Below are positions 16,958 through 24,846 of a DNA stretch of 64,000 bases, one piece after another (the stretch's first letter is position 1; each line of letters opens with the position of its first letter). The translations under genes were made by a program, and so were the position numbers. Origin of the DNA: an uncultured Eubacteriales bacterium (GTDB lineage: Bacteria; Bacillota; Clostridia; Peptostreptococcales; Anaerovoracaceae). The stretch is taken from positions 123,958 to 187,957 of the forward strand of contig CACYLW010000001.1 of NCBI GenBank assembly GCA_902775345.1. Direction: 5' to 3'. The notes under the pieces are model-generated. The model saw only the letters and a program-made list of their open reading frames with translations, did no database searches and had not been told where the DNA came from.

Positions 16958-17434
16958 ATGAATGAAGCTGAAGTAAGAGGGCGCGCTTTTCTGGAAAGCA
17001 AGGGAATGAGCGGCCGTATCATAGATTTCAAGAACACTGACATCACTGCCGAAAGCACAGCACTGGCACTCAATGTCGATGTGGACAGGATATGCAAGGG
17101 TCTGGCCTTCAAAGGCAAGGGAGGCACGGCGATCGTGGTGATCGCATCGGGAAAGTCGCGTGTCAACAACGGAATGTTCAGGAATGTGTTCGGATTCAGA
17201 CCTACCATGCTTCCGGCAGAGCAGACTGAGGAACTGGTCGGTCACATCGCAGGCACGATCAATCCGTTCTGCCTTAAGGACACGGCGAAACTCTATCTGG
17301 ATCTTTCCATAAGAAAACATGTAGGCGAGACCGTGTTCCCCGGCATAGGCGGTGAGGACTCGGTCGTGGAACTCACTCCTGACGAACTCGAAAAACTGTC
17401 CGATCCGGTCTGCTGGGTCAAGGTCACAGTATAA
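16958..17434 (+). CDS. YbaK/EbsC-type aminoacyl-tRNA deacylase
   Basis: A 158-residue YbaK-family protein, which removes mis-attached amino acids (for example Cys-tRNA-Pro) in trans. The conserved lysine lies in KGLAFKGKG, and the C-terminal part has VGETVFPGIGGEDSVVEL. Ribosome site TTGGAGATAATAG. It is the last gene of the rightward run begun at 10869 and ends at a strong bidirectional hairpin facing the preA-like gene. Confidence 0.9.
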   Translation: MNEAEVRGRAFLESKGMSGRIIDFKNTDITAESTALALNVDVDRICKGLAFKGKGGTAIVVIASGKSRVNNGMFRNVFGFRPTMLPAEQTEELVGHIAGTINPFCLKDTAKLYLDLSIRKHVGETVFPGIGGEDSVVELTPDELEKLSDPVCWVKVTV

Positions 17435-17444
17435 AGAACGAAAA

Positions 17445-17477
17445 CAGTCCCCCGGTGCCTCAGGCACCGGGGGACTG
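17445..17477. terminator. Bidirectional terminator between convergent genes
   Basis: A near-perfect inverted repeat: CAGTCCCCCGGTGCCT and its complement around a single central base, 16 pairs. It has an A-rich left flank and T-containing right flank, so it can stop transcription from both the ybaK-like and preA-like sides. Confidence 0.88.
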
Positions 17478-17496
17478 CTCGGTTTATCCTTAATTT

Positions 17497-19008
17497 CTAT
17501 CTCTTTACTGTTTTTCTTGCGGTTTTGATTGCCTTCTGTGAGCAAACCAGCCTGCACAGATGGCATCCTACGCACTTGTTGCCAACAAGTATCGGCTTGC
17601 GCGTTTCGAGGTCGAACTTTATAGCCTGATGGCCCCCGTCCATGCAGGATATGTAACATCTGCCGCAGCCGTTGCAGAGTTCATAGTCAAATACAGGGAA
17701 CAGTATGGTATCTCTTTCAATACTGTGATGGTCTACTACCGTGCTTGCCGCAACGCCTATGAGATCCTTCACTGATGAGATGCCTTTACACTTCATGTAT
17801 TCCTCAAGGCCCTCGATCATATCATCGATGATCCCGTATCCGTACTGCATTACGGCGGTCGTTACCTGCAGGCTTCCTGAACCGAGAAGTATGAACTCAA
17901 GCGCATCGCGCCAGGTCTCTATTCCTCCCATGCCGCTTATGTGCATGTCGTCAAGCTCTTCGCATCTGGAGAGATCGGAGATGAATCTCAGCGCTATGGG
18001 CCTTACTGCATTGCCCGAGTAGCCGCCGACGATAGACTTGCCCCGTACGGCAGGCTCCGCCACAAGAGTGTCGATGTCAACGCCGGTGATGGAGTTGATG
18101 GTATTGATGGCGGCGATACCGTCAGCACCTCCGCGTCTGGCGGCGAGCGCTATCGGCACCATGTCGGTAATATTCGGTGTGAGCTTTGCAAGTACCGGAA
18201 GCTTCGTGCCTCTCTTGGTTGCCCTTGTAAACTTTTCAACCAGCTCAGGGGACTGACCTATCGTAACGCCCAGATCATCGTCTTCCATGTTAGGGCACGA
18301 GAAGTTGCACTCTATCACCGAAGCCCCGGCTTTTTCACACTTTGACGCGAGATTGGTCCATTCCTGCTCATTCTGCCCCATGATAGAGGCTATGATCACC
18401 TTTGTCGGGAATTCCTTTCTCAGCTTTTCGAATATCTGCATGTTTTCTTCAACGCTGTGGTCGGAGAGCTGCTCAATGTTCTTGAACCCGCAGAAGGCGT
18501 TGGAGTGATGTCTGATCGCTGAGAATCTCGGGGAAGTCTCATGCTGCGGAAAGCTGCAGATGGTCTTGAAGGAAGCTCCTGCCCATCCGGCCTCAAAGGC
18601 GCGCTTACACATGTCATATGAGCTTGCGACTACCGATGATGACAGAAGGAAAGGGTTCTCAAGCTTAATACCGCAGATATCCGTAGAGAGATCGACCCGG
18701 TCGATTATTTCTGAAGGAAGGATCCATGCATCTTTCTTCACCTGCATCAGTATTTCACGGATGCTGACAGGCAGCCTGGTATCGCTTTGTACGCAGGCCT
18801 TTTCGCATGGAGCATTGCAGTATGTGCAGTCACAGTTCAGCCTGTTGACCGCGCCTATAAAATTCTTGAAGTACAAAGATTTGAGGATGGTGCCTATGTC
18901 AGCGTGCTGAGGACAGACTCCGGTGCATGGCGGATCAAGGCAGAGCAGACACCTGCTTACCTCGGACTTATCAAAAGCCGCCGCATATTTCTGACTGTTA
19001 TGTTCCAT
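17497..19008 (-). CDS. PreA-like dihydropyrimidine dehydrogenase with extra N-terminal Fe-S domain
   Basis: A 503-residue protein. Residues 1-90 have two cysteine clusters (CLLCLDPPCTGVCP and CDCTYCNAPCEKAC), the Fe-S helical domain usually found on PreT or GltD. Residues about 105-410 form a dihydroorotate-dehydrogenase-like FMN barrel (NPFLLSSSVVASS, ECNFSCPN). The C-terminus has two ferredoxin motifs (CNGCGRC and CVGCHLCRLVC). No FAD/NAD domain or adjacent preT is present. It probably reduces uracil or thymine or a related cyclic substrate, perhaps with ferredoxin as donor. The start at 19008 follows GGAGGTGAATGTTTT. It converges on ybaK. Confidence 0.82.
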   Translation of the reverse strand: MEHNSQKYAAAFDKSEVSRCLLCLDPPCTGVCPQHADIGTILKSLYFKNFIGAVNRLNCDCTYCNAPCEKACVQSDTRLPVSIREILMQVKKDAWILPSEIIDRVDLSTDICGIKLENPFLLSSSVVASSYDMCKRAFEAGWAGASFKTICSFPQHETSPRFSAIRHHSNAFCGFKNIEQLSDHSVEENMQIFEKLRKEFPTKVIIASIMGQNEQEWTNLASKCEKAGASVIECNFSCPNMEDDDLGVTIGQSPELVEKFTRATKRGTKLPVLAKLTPNITDMVPIALAARRGGADGIAAINTINSITGVDIDTLVAEPAVRGKSIVGGYSGNAVRPIALRFISDLSRCEELDDMHISGMGGIETWRDALEFILLGSGSLQVTTAVMQYGYGIIDDMIEGLEEYMKCKGISSVKDLIGVAASTVVDHHSIERDTILFPVFDYELCNGCGRCYISCMDGGHQAIKFDLETRKPILVGNKCVGCHLCRLVCSQKAIKTARKTVKR

Positions 19009-19185
19009 AAAACATTCACCTCCGTGATGATGAGCCGGATCATTACCGTTGTCTATCTTATGCCTCTTATTATAATTAATTGTTACCCCCGATGTACAAC
19101 ATAATGACGGATGTTATGAAGGAAAAACGTATGTTATACTCAGGGTAAGGATATTGGAGAACAACGTATTACGGAAATACTGACT

Positions 19186-20004
19186 ATGAAAAAGAATCTG
19201 TACGGAAAAAATGTATTTGTGACCGGAGCGTCATCCGGCATCGGCCGGGCATGCGCCAGGATGTTCGCGATGAACGGATGCGATGTCACGGGCGTCTCGA
19301 GAAATACCGAAGAAAAGACTGAATATTTCGCGGGAGGCGGAAGCCTGACTCTGAGAAAACTGGATGTCACAGATGAGGCTGCAACAAAGGCGTTCATTGA
19401 GGGACTCCCGGATGTTGACATTGCGGTTCTTTGCGCGGGAATGGGAGTCGCCGGACCGGCGGAGACAGCTCCGTCCGGACTTACCAGAAAGCAGATGGAG
19501 GTCAACTATTTCGGAACGCTTAACGCCGCACAGCCTTGCCTGACGAGGATGCGCGCACGGGGCAACGGTCTCCTGATAATAATAGGTTCGATCGCAGGCA
19601 GGGTATCCATACCGATGCAGAGCCAGTACTCTGCGAGCAAATATGCGCTTGAAGCTTTTACCGATGCTGTCCGCATGGAGATGAAACAGTACGGTGTAAG
19701 AGCCTGCATCATAGAGCCGGGTGACACAAAGACCGGCTTCACCGCGGCAAGGGAGACACAGGACGTCAGCGGCGCCGGATACGGCAGCATTCTTGAGAAG
19801 AGTGTGGCAAAAATGGCTGCGGATGAACAGAACGGCAGGTCACCTGACAGTGTTGCAAAGGTGGCGCTCGCTCTGGCGGCAAGAAAAAACCCTCCGGCAA
19901 GGGTGCCGGTAGGGCTCGATTACAAAGCGCTCATGGTACTGCTGCGTGTCATGCCTGACCGCGGTAAGGAGTTCATACTCAGAAAGCTCTATCTGCCGAA
20001 ATGA
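19186..20004 (+). CDS. Short-chain dehydrogenase/reductase
   Basis: A 272-residue SDR oxidoreductase. It has the nucleotide-binding GASSGIGRACA near the N-terminus, LDVTD, CAGMGVAG, the catalytic serine in IIIGSIAGR and YSASKYALEAF with the catalytic Tyr and Lys. IEPGDTKTGF follows as the usual post-catalytic loop. The substrate is unknown; the closest-looking proteins act on lipids or sugars. The gene stands between divergent preA and convergent proC, with a possible TATACT -10 near 19133. No clear ribosome site is seen. Confidence 0.88.
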   Translation: MKKNLYGKNVFVTGASSGIGRACARMFAMNGCDVTGVSRNTEEKTEYFAGGGSLTLRKLDVTDEAATKAFIEGLPDVDIAVLCAGMGVAGPAETAPSGLTRKQMEVNYFGTLNAAQPCLTRMRARGNGLLIIIGSIAGRVSIPMQSQYSASKYALEAFTDAVRMEMKQYGVRACIIEPGDTKTGFTAARETQDVSGAGYGSILEKSVAKMAADEQNGRSPDSVAKVALALAARKNPPARVPVGLDYKALMVLLRVMPDRGKEFILRKLYLPK

Positions 20005-20811
20005 TCACATTGAGTGCTTCTTTTCCATTATTTTGTCAATTGCGTGGATAAGTGAATATCTGAAACCTGTCTCCTCCAGGGCGCTGATGCCCACGATGGT
20101 AGTCCCGCCCGGAGTGCATATGGCATCCTTGAGCTCGCCCGGATGCTTTCCGCTTTCCATCATGTATTTGGCAGTGCCGCTGATCATCTGCGGCACTATT
20201 TTATATGCCTGAGCTCTGCTCATGCCGTTCTTTACAAGGCCGTCTGCCATAGCCTCGATGAATACATCGACGAATGCCGGGGCACAGCCGGCTCCGGTAC
20301 CGCCAAGCGACAGGAGCTCTGAGCTGAAGTACTCGATCTTCGCGATCTGTCCGAAAACACCCTCGAACAGTTCGAGCTGTTCAGGTGTAAGTGAATGAGT
20401 CGCTTCCGCGACGATGATGCCCTCTCCGACCGCGACCGGTGTGTTAGGGACGGTGCTGATGTGATTGAAGCCTTCACCGAGATAGCTGACGTAACGCTCA
20501 TAGTCTATCCCGGCAGCAATGGAGAAGAGAGGCTTGCCTTTAAGCGCGTCCGCGGCGGCTTTAACGACGCCTTCCACTTGCTGAGGAAGGACTGCGATCA
20601 CGATGATGTCGCTTGCTGAAGCGACCTCCCCGGCGTTCGCGCAGGCGTTGATGCCGCGCTTTTCACAGGCTGCGCGTAGCTTGTCCATGTTCCTTGCGCA
20701 GGCATATATGGCTGAAGGCGCCACGACATCCTTTATAAGCAGGCCGTCACAGATGGCGCTTGCCATGCTTCCGAATCCGATAAAACCGACTTTTGCCTTG
20801 CTGAAATCCAT
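20005..20811 (-). CDS. proC: Pyrroline-5-carboxylate reductase
   Basis: Reduces pyrroline-5-carboxylate to proline. The 268-residue protein has the Rossmann motif GFIGFGSMASAI, VLPQQVEGV, SIAAGI, PNTPVAVGEG, and the C-terminal substrate region ICTPGGTTIVGISALE. It begins at 20811 after AAGGAG with a long 11-base spacer. It ends at base 20005, immediately next to the last base of the convergent SDR gene, with no terminator visible between. It is separate from the ornithine cyclodeaminase gene, which would give a second route to proline. Confidence 0.95.
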   Translation of the reverse strand: MDFSKAKVGFIGFGSMASAICDGLLIKDVVAPSAIYACARNMDKLRAACEKRGINACANAGEVASASDIIVIAVLPQQVEGVVKAAADALKGKPLFSIAAGIDYERYVSYLGEGFNHISTVPNTPVAVGEGIIVAEATHSLTPEQLELFEGVFGQIAKIEYFSSELLSLGGTGAGCAPAFVDVFIEAMADGLVKNGMSRAQAYKIVPQMISGTAKYMMESGKHPGELKDAICTPGGTTIVGISALEETGFRYSLIHAIDKIMEKKHSM

Positions 20812-20894
20812 AGTCTACATCACTCCTTTCCGGTATTATCGATATTCTATCACGAAAGACACATGGTTTTATATCATAATGAGAGCTGTCAGCG

Positions 20895-20903
20895 TGCTAT
20901 AAT
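20895..20903 (+). promoter_or_regulatory. Extended -10 promoter of VOC gene
   Basis: TGCTATAAT is an exact extended -10 element 35 bases before the VOC gene start. No strong -35 is visible, as expected for extended -10 promoters. The divergent proC start lies at 20811. Confidence 0.65.
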
Positions 20904-20937
20904 ATGAACGATATAACTACGGACGGTAAGGTGCGGC

Positions 20938-21300
20938 ATGAGATTCAGAAACTTCCTTATAGTTGTAAAAGACATAGAAAAGTCAAAGCAGTTCTATCAT
21001 GATCTGTTCGGATTTGAGGTGCTCGTTGACTTTGACGGGAACATGATCCTTACGGACGGGCTGGTCCTTCAGGAAGAGAAGTACTGGAAGGAATTCCTGC
21101 AGAGGGATGTGATACCCGAGAGCAATTCCTGTGAGCTGTATTTCGAAGAGAGTGACATCGAGGCTTTCACAGAAAAGCTGGAGCGTCTGTACCCCGACAC
21201 AAAGTTTGTAAACAGGCTGATGACGCATTCATGGGGACAGACAGTCGTCAGGTTCTATGATCCGGACGGCAATCTCATAGAAGTCGGAACACCGTTTTAG
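20938..21300 (+). CDS. VOC-superfamily (glyoxalase/bleomycin resistance fold) protein
   Basis: A 120-residue single VOC module: MRFRNFLIVVKDIEKSKQFYHDLFGFEV at the N-terminus and VVRFYDPDGNLIEVGTPF at the C-terminus with the usual terminal Glu metal ligand. Such proteins bind a metal and act on small molecules or give resistance to toxic compounds. The substrate cannot be told. It probably heads a short operon with the zinc-ribbon and trmL genes. Confidence 0.85.
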   Translation: MRFRNFLIVVKDIEKSKQFYHDLFGFEVLVDFDGNMILTDGLVLQEEKYWKEFLQRDVIPESNSCELYFEESDIEAFTEKLERLYPDTKFVNRLMTHSWGQTVVRFYDPDGNLIEVGTPF

Positions 21301-21314
21301 CAGGAGGTCAGGAA

Positions 21315-21608
21315 ATGGCTGACGGCAAGTGGGTAATGACAGAGGAAGATTCAAAGAGAGTCGACCTTACATACAGCGGCTCCGGCCTGCAGAACATGCG
21401 GGATCTGCCTAATTATGGCCGGCATAAGGCTGTCGATGACCGCAGCGGCGGGGCTGAGGCAAAGTGCGCTTTCTGCGGATCGGCTGATCTCCAGACGGGG
21501 TTCGGCGGTTTCGGAGAAGGCTTCGGATACAGGTCGTTCAAATGCAGATCCTGCGGCGGTACGACCGATTTTGTCTACAAGGACGAAACAGGAAAGTATT
21601 TTAAATAG
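21315..21608 (+). CDS. Small protein with C-terminal zinc ribbon
   Basis: A 97-residue protein not matched to a named family. The C-terminal half carries two CxxC knuckles (CAFC and CRSC) separated by a Gly/Phe-rich segment, a zinc-ribbon pattern. The N-terminal half is polar without recognised motifs. Ribosome site CAGGAGGTCAGGAA. It lies 14 bases after the VOC gene and 25 before trmL. Binding to nucleic acid or protein is possible but not shown. Confidence 0.7.
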   Translation: MADGKWVMTEEDSKRVDLTYSGSGLQNMRDLPNYGRHKAVDDRSGGAEAKCAFCGSADLQTGFGGFGEGFGYRSFKCRSCGGTTDFVYKDETGKYFK

Positions 21609-21633
21609 AAGCGCGGGAAGAGCACATAGATAA

Positions 21634-22104
21634 ATGGCAATACACATAGTACTCGTAGAACCTGAAATACCGCCGAATACCGGCAATATCGCCAGAACGG
21701 CTGCTGCTACAGACAGCGTGCTGCATCTTGTGAAACCGCTCGGCTTCAGCCTGGACGAAAAGAGTCTCAGGCGCGCCGGCCTTGATTACTGGCCTTACGT
21801 GTCACTGGAGGTCCACGAGAGCTTCGGAGAGTTCCTTGAAAAGTATAAAGGCCGAAGAATGTGGCTGTCGACGACAAAAGGTGACAGGCTGTATACCGAA
21901 GCAGACTTCAGGGATGAAGACATGATACTCTTCGGGCGTGAGACTGCCGGCCTTCCGGGGGATTTCATCGATGCAAATAAGGAGTGGGCGATCCGCATAC
22001 CGATGAGCGGCGACACACGCCTCAGGTCGTTCAATCTGTCAAACGCCGCGAACATAGTTCTGTTCGAGGCGCTCAGGCAGCTTGGCTTTCCGGGGCTTAA
22101 ATAA
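21634..22104 (+). CDS. trmL: tRNA (cytidine/uridine-34 2'-O)-methyltransferase
   Basis: A 156-residue SPOUT methyltransferase that 2'-O-methylates the wobble base of certain leucine tRNAs. Motifs: EPEIPPNTGNIARTAAAT at the N-terminus, LFGRETAGLP, and the knot region IPMSGDTRLRSFNLSNAANIV. Length and motifs match TrmL closely. The ribosome site is weak. It is followed by a 48-residue gene on the same strand. Confidence 0.94.
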   Translation: MAIHIVLVEPEIPPNTGNIARTAAATDSVLHLVKPLGFSLDEKSLRRAGLDYWPYVSLEVHESFGEFLEKYKGRRMWLSTTKGDRLYTEADFRDEDMILFGRETAGLPGDFIDANKEWAIRIPMSGDTRLRSFNLSNAANIVLFEALRQLGFPGLK

Positions 22105-22127
22105 AAAAAAGAAACGGGGGAAAAGTC

Positions 22128-22274
22128 ATGAAGAAGTTCAACGCTGATTATTTCAAGGATTGGGATTATAAAAAGCATGCCAGATTCTGCACGGCGCTTT
22201 ATCTCGGACTGTATGCTTTTGATATGACATTTTCGTATTTCATCATAAAGAAGGTAGTTAAGAAGGCTTTATAA
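22128..22274 (+). CDS. 48-residue membrane-like small protein
   Basis: A small gene beginning ATGAAGAAG after AAACGGGGGAAAAGTC. The peptide has a charged aromatic N-terminus (FKDWDYKKHARF), a hydrophobic stretch (CTALYLGLYAFDMTFSYFII) and a basic tail (KKVVKKAL), which suits a single membrane-spanning helix. Its TAA stop shares one base with the ATG of the next gene (TAATG), so they are translationally coupled. That tight junction is the best evidence that it is real. I do not recognise a family. Confidence 0.6.
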   Translation: MKKFNADYFKDWDYKKHARFCTALYLGLYAFDMTFSYFIIKKVVKKAL

Positions 22275-22714
22275 TGAACAGACAGGACAGAGCAGAAGAA
22301 TTATTCAGAAAAGGGTATAATTGCAGTCAGTCGGTATTCGCGGCATTTGCGGACGTGCTTGGCATGTCTGTCGAGGAAGCGGCAAAGATAGCCAGTCCTT
22401 TCGGCGCCGGATTCGGTAAGCTGAGAGAAGTATGCGGCGCTGTAAGCGGCATGACGCTTGCTGCCGGATACCTGAAGGGCTATGATGATCCTGAAGACTA
22501 CGACAGCAAGAAGGAACTGTACGCGCTCATTCAGAAAATGTGCGCTGAGTTCGAAGAGCGGCAGGGCACCATCATATGCAGGGAGCTGCTTGGCCTGAAA
22601 AAGGGGGAGGATCTCGGAGAGCCTTCGGTACGTACGGAGGAGTACTATCAGAGCAGACCGTGCATCGGCGCATGCAGAACGGCAGCCGGGATCGCCGAAA
22701 AATACCTTCTCTGA
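22274..22714 (+). CDS. C_GCAxxG_C_C family protein
   Basis: A 146-residue protein with the cysteine pattern of the C_GCAxxG_C_C family (TIGR01909): NCSQSVFAAF, then CGAVSGMTLAAG, and a C-terminal cysteine pair in SRPCIGACRTAAG. These proteins are common in anaerobes and are presumed redox or metal-binding, with no proven activity. It is translationally coupled to the preceding 48-residue membrane-like gene, which may anchor or partner it. Confidence 0.88.
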   Translation: MNRQDRAEELFRKGYNCSQSVFAAFADVLGMSVEEAAKIASPFGAGFGKLREVCGAVSGMTLAAGYLKGYDDPEDYDSKKELYALIQKMCAEFEERQGTIICRELLGLKKGEDLGEPSVRTEEYYQSRPCIGACRTAAGIAEKYLL

Positions 22715-22770
22715 TAGTATGAAACAAGCAAACAGGATAACAGGTCTGGATAATAAAAGAGGATAATCGA

Positions 22771-23346
22771 ATGGCAGCAGAAGATCAGAAAAAAACACTG
22801 GAATACGTAGACGGATATACTGACGAGATAACGGACGTACTGTCGGAGGACGGCGGAACAGCAGAAGCCCAGGTACCGGAGAGTGAGATCAAGTACGACG
22901 TCGATCTTGAGAACAACATCGAATTTGAGGTAGAGACCGAACCGGCACCGGAGCCTCAGCCTGAACCTTATGAAGAGACTGTGACCCAGGAAGTCACTGA
23001 GGAATACACATACGGGCCGGACTACGGCCGGGGCTATAACAGGGGCTACGGCTACGACCGCGGATACGGATATAACCGGGGCTACAACCGGCGCAGGACC
23101 GCATACAGACGGTGCAATAAACACGTATTTACATGGATATTCTCGTTTGTGATGGGCCTTTACGGCGTCGACAGGTTTGCCCGCGGACAGATAGGACTCG
23201 GCCTGCTTAAGCTGATGACGTTCGGAGGCTTCGGCATGTGGTATCTTGCCGACCTGATCATAGCGATACTGGAATCATACGTCGGACCTTACCGCGATCA
23301 GGAGGATCTGGAGTTCGATCAGTTTGGAAGATACACTAGCTATTAG
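22771..23346 (+). CDS. TM2-domain protein with acidic and RGY-repeat N-terminus
   Basis: A 191-residue membrane protein. The first 80 residues are acidic and Pro/Glu-rich. Residues about 85-112 are a Tyr/Gly/Arg low-complexity run made of RGY and YGY units. The C-terminal 75 residues are a TM2 domain: two helices linked by a short turn (FVMGLYGVDRFARGQIGLGLLKLMTFGGFGMWYLADL), with the characteristic DRF. The TM2 function is unknown. It has its own ribosome site (AGAGGATAATCGA). Confidence 0.85.
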   Translation: MAAEDQKKTLEYVDGYTDEITDVLSEDGGTAEAQVPESEIKYDVDLENNIEFEVETEPAPEPQPEPYEETVTQEVTEEYTYGPDYGRGYNRGYGYDRGYGYNRGYNRRRTAYRRCNKHVFTWIFSFVMGLYGVDRFARGQIGLGLLKLMTFGGFGMWYLADLIIAILESYVGPYRDQEDLEFDQFGRYTSY

Positions 23347-23361
23347 AAGGGGGACTGGAAA

Positions 23362-23934
23362 ATGCTTACACTTGAAAGAGCAAAGGAACTTAACGATGCA
23401 GTGGTGACAGAGGATCATCTCAGGCTCCACGCGCTGAACGTGATGGCGGCGATGGGCGCTATGGCAGAGCACTTCGGTGAAGACAAGGAGCACTGGATGG
23501 CTGTCGGATATCTGCATGATTACGATTACGAGCAGTATCCTGATGAGCATCTGCTGCACACGGAACAGCCGCTGCTCGATGCGGGAGTCGATCCTGAAGA
23601 CGTGCGCGCGATACTTGCTCACGGCTATGGACTGATCAACGACGTGGAGCCGCTTACCAACATGGAAAAGTCGCTCTATACCGTCGATGAACTTACAGGA
23701 ATAATACAGGCATACGCCATTCTCAGGGGAGAAGGCATCATCGGCATGCAGCCTAAGGGCTTCATGAAGAGGTTCAAGGACAAGAGATTTGCCGCCAAGT
23801 GCGACCGCGAACTGATAAAAGACGGCTGCGCCCGTCTCGGCATGGAGCTCAGGGATGTGGCGGAGATCTGCATCAGGGGCATGGAGGAGCACGCGGAAGA
23901 ACTCGGTCTGCTTGGGAAACCTGCTGAAGAATAA
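23362..23934 (+). CDS. HD-domain phosphohydrolase-like protein
   Basis: A 190-residue HD-domain protein. The metal ligands are visible as EDHLRLHALNV, the HD pair in VGYLHDYDYEQ, and AHGYG. Such small HDIG proteins act on nucleotides or phosphate esters, but the substrate cannot be predicted. Ribosome site AAGGGGGACTGGAAA. It lies 15 bases after the TM2 gene and 12 before the EamA transporter, so it sits inside an operon. Confidence 0.87.
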   Translation: MLTLERAKELNDAVVTEDHLRLHALNVMAAMGAMAEHFGEDKEHWMAVGYLHDYDYEQYPDEHLLHTEQPLLDAGVDPEDVRAILAHGYGLINDVEPLTNMEKSLYTVDELTGIIQAYAILRGEGIIGMQPKGFMKRFKDKRFAAKCDRELIKDGCARLGMELRDVAEICIRGMEEHAEELGLLGKPAEE

Positions 23935-23946
23935 CAGGGACCGGCT

Positions 23947-24846
23947 ATGAGCGATAACAGGAAAGGCGCACTGCTGATAATCCTGGCGGGCACATGCTGG
24001 GGCGTGATCAGCATTTTTATCAATTACCTTTCTGCTGCCGGGCTCGGCGAGATGCAGATATCGTTTCTGCGTCAGTTGTTTGCCGTACTCGTATTCGCTC
24101 TGATCATTCTCATAAGCGACAGGTCCGGATTCAGGATCCCCGTGAAAGACCTCGGCCTGATCATGCTGGTAGGCCTGATCAACGGCGTGGTGTTCAATTT
24201 CCTGTATTTTTATACAATAATAAACAGCCGGGCATCGATAGCCGTGGTGCTTCTGTATACATCACCGGTATTCGTTATCATCCTTGCGAGAATATTCTTC
24301 AGGGAGAAGATAACCAGATACAAGTCAATTGCTCTGGTGCTGACGGTAGCAGGCTGCCTTTTAGTCACCGGAGTGCTGGGAGAGGGCTATATGCCTCCTC
24401 CGGCTGCGATCCTGACAGGAGTGCTGACGGGGCTTGCATATGCGCTCAACAACATCCTGACAAGCGCGGCTGTAAAGAAAAATGATCCGCAGACGGTGAC
24501 TTTTTACACTTTGTTTTTCAGTTTTTTATTCCTGATCCCGTTCAGCGGCTGGAGAAGCCTGACATCTCTGTGCATGACAAACCCGGCGATACTTGTCGTT
24601 GCCTTCCTGATGTGTCTGGTAACAGCGGTGCTGGCCCAGTATTTCTTCTCGGTGGGACTCAGGCTGATCGAAAGCGGAAAGGCTGCGATATACGGCGCCA
24701 CCGAGCCGATAGTAGGTTCGCTGGTCGGCATCCTCATATTCCATGAGGAATCAAATTTAATGAAAATAGCCGGCATCATCATGGTCATAGCAGCGATACT
24801 GCTGACCGGAAAAAGCGATGCCGGGAAAAAGGAGGATACGAGATGA
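23947..24846 (+). CDS. EamA/DMT-family transporter
   Basis: A 299-residue inner-membrane protein with ten predicted helices in two EamA repeats. The first begins LLIILAGTCWGVISIF. The second ends with ATEPIVGSLVGILIFHEE, the classic end of an EamA repeat, and then LMKIAGIIMVIAAILL. The family exports amino acids and other metabolites; the substrate is unknown. It overlaps the calcium exchanger start by 4 bases (ATGA). Confidence 0.92.
   Translation: MSDNRKGALLIILAGTCWGVISIFINYLSAAGLGEMQISFLRQLFAVLVFALIILISDRSGFRIPVKDLGLIMLVGLINGVVFNFLYFYTIINSRASIAVVLLYTSPVFVIILARIFFREKITRYKSIALVLTVAGCLLVTGVLGEGYMPPPAAILTGVLTGLAYALNNILTSAAVKKNDPQTVTFYTLFFSFLFLIPFSGWRSLTSLCMTNPAILVVAFLMCLVTAVLAQYFFSVGLRLIESGKAAIYGATEPIVGSLVGILIFHEESNLMKIAGIIMVIAAILLTGKSDAGKKEDTR

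Noticed and set aside
16511-17659. Leftward frame opposite sanA-like, ybaK and preA
   Set aside because: It crosses a strong terminator and has no motif; the sense genes are well supported.
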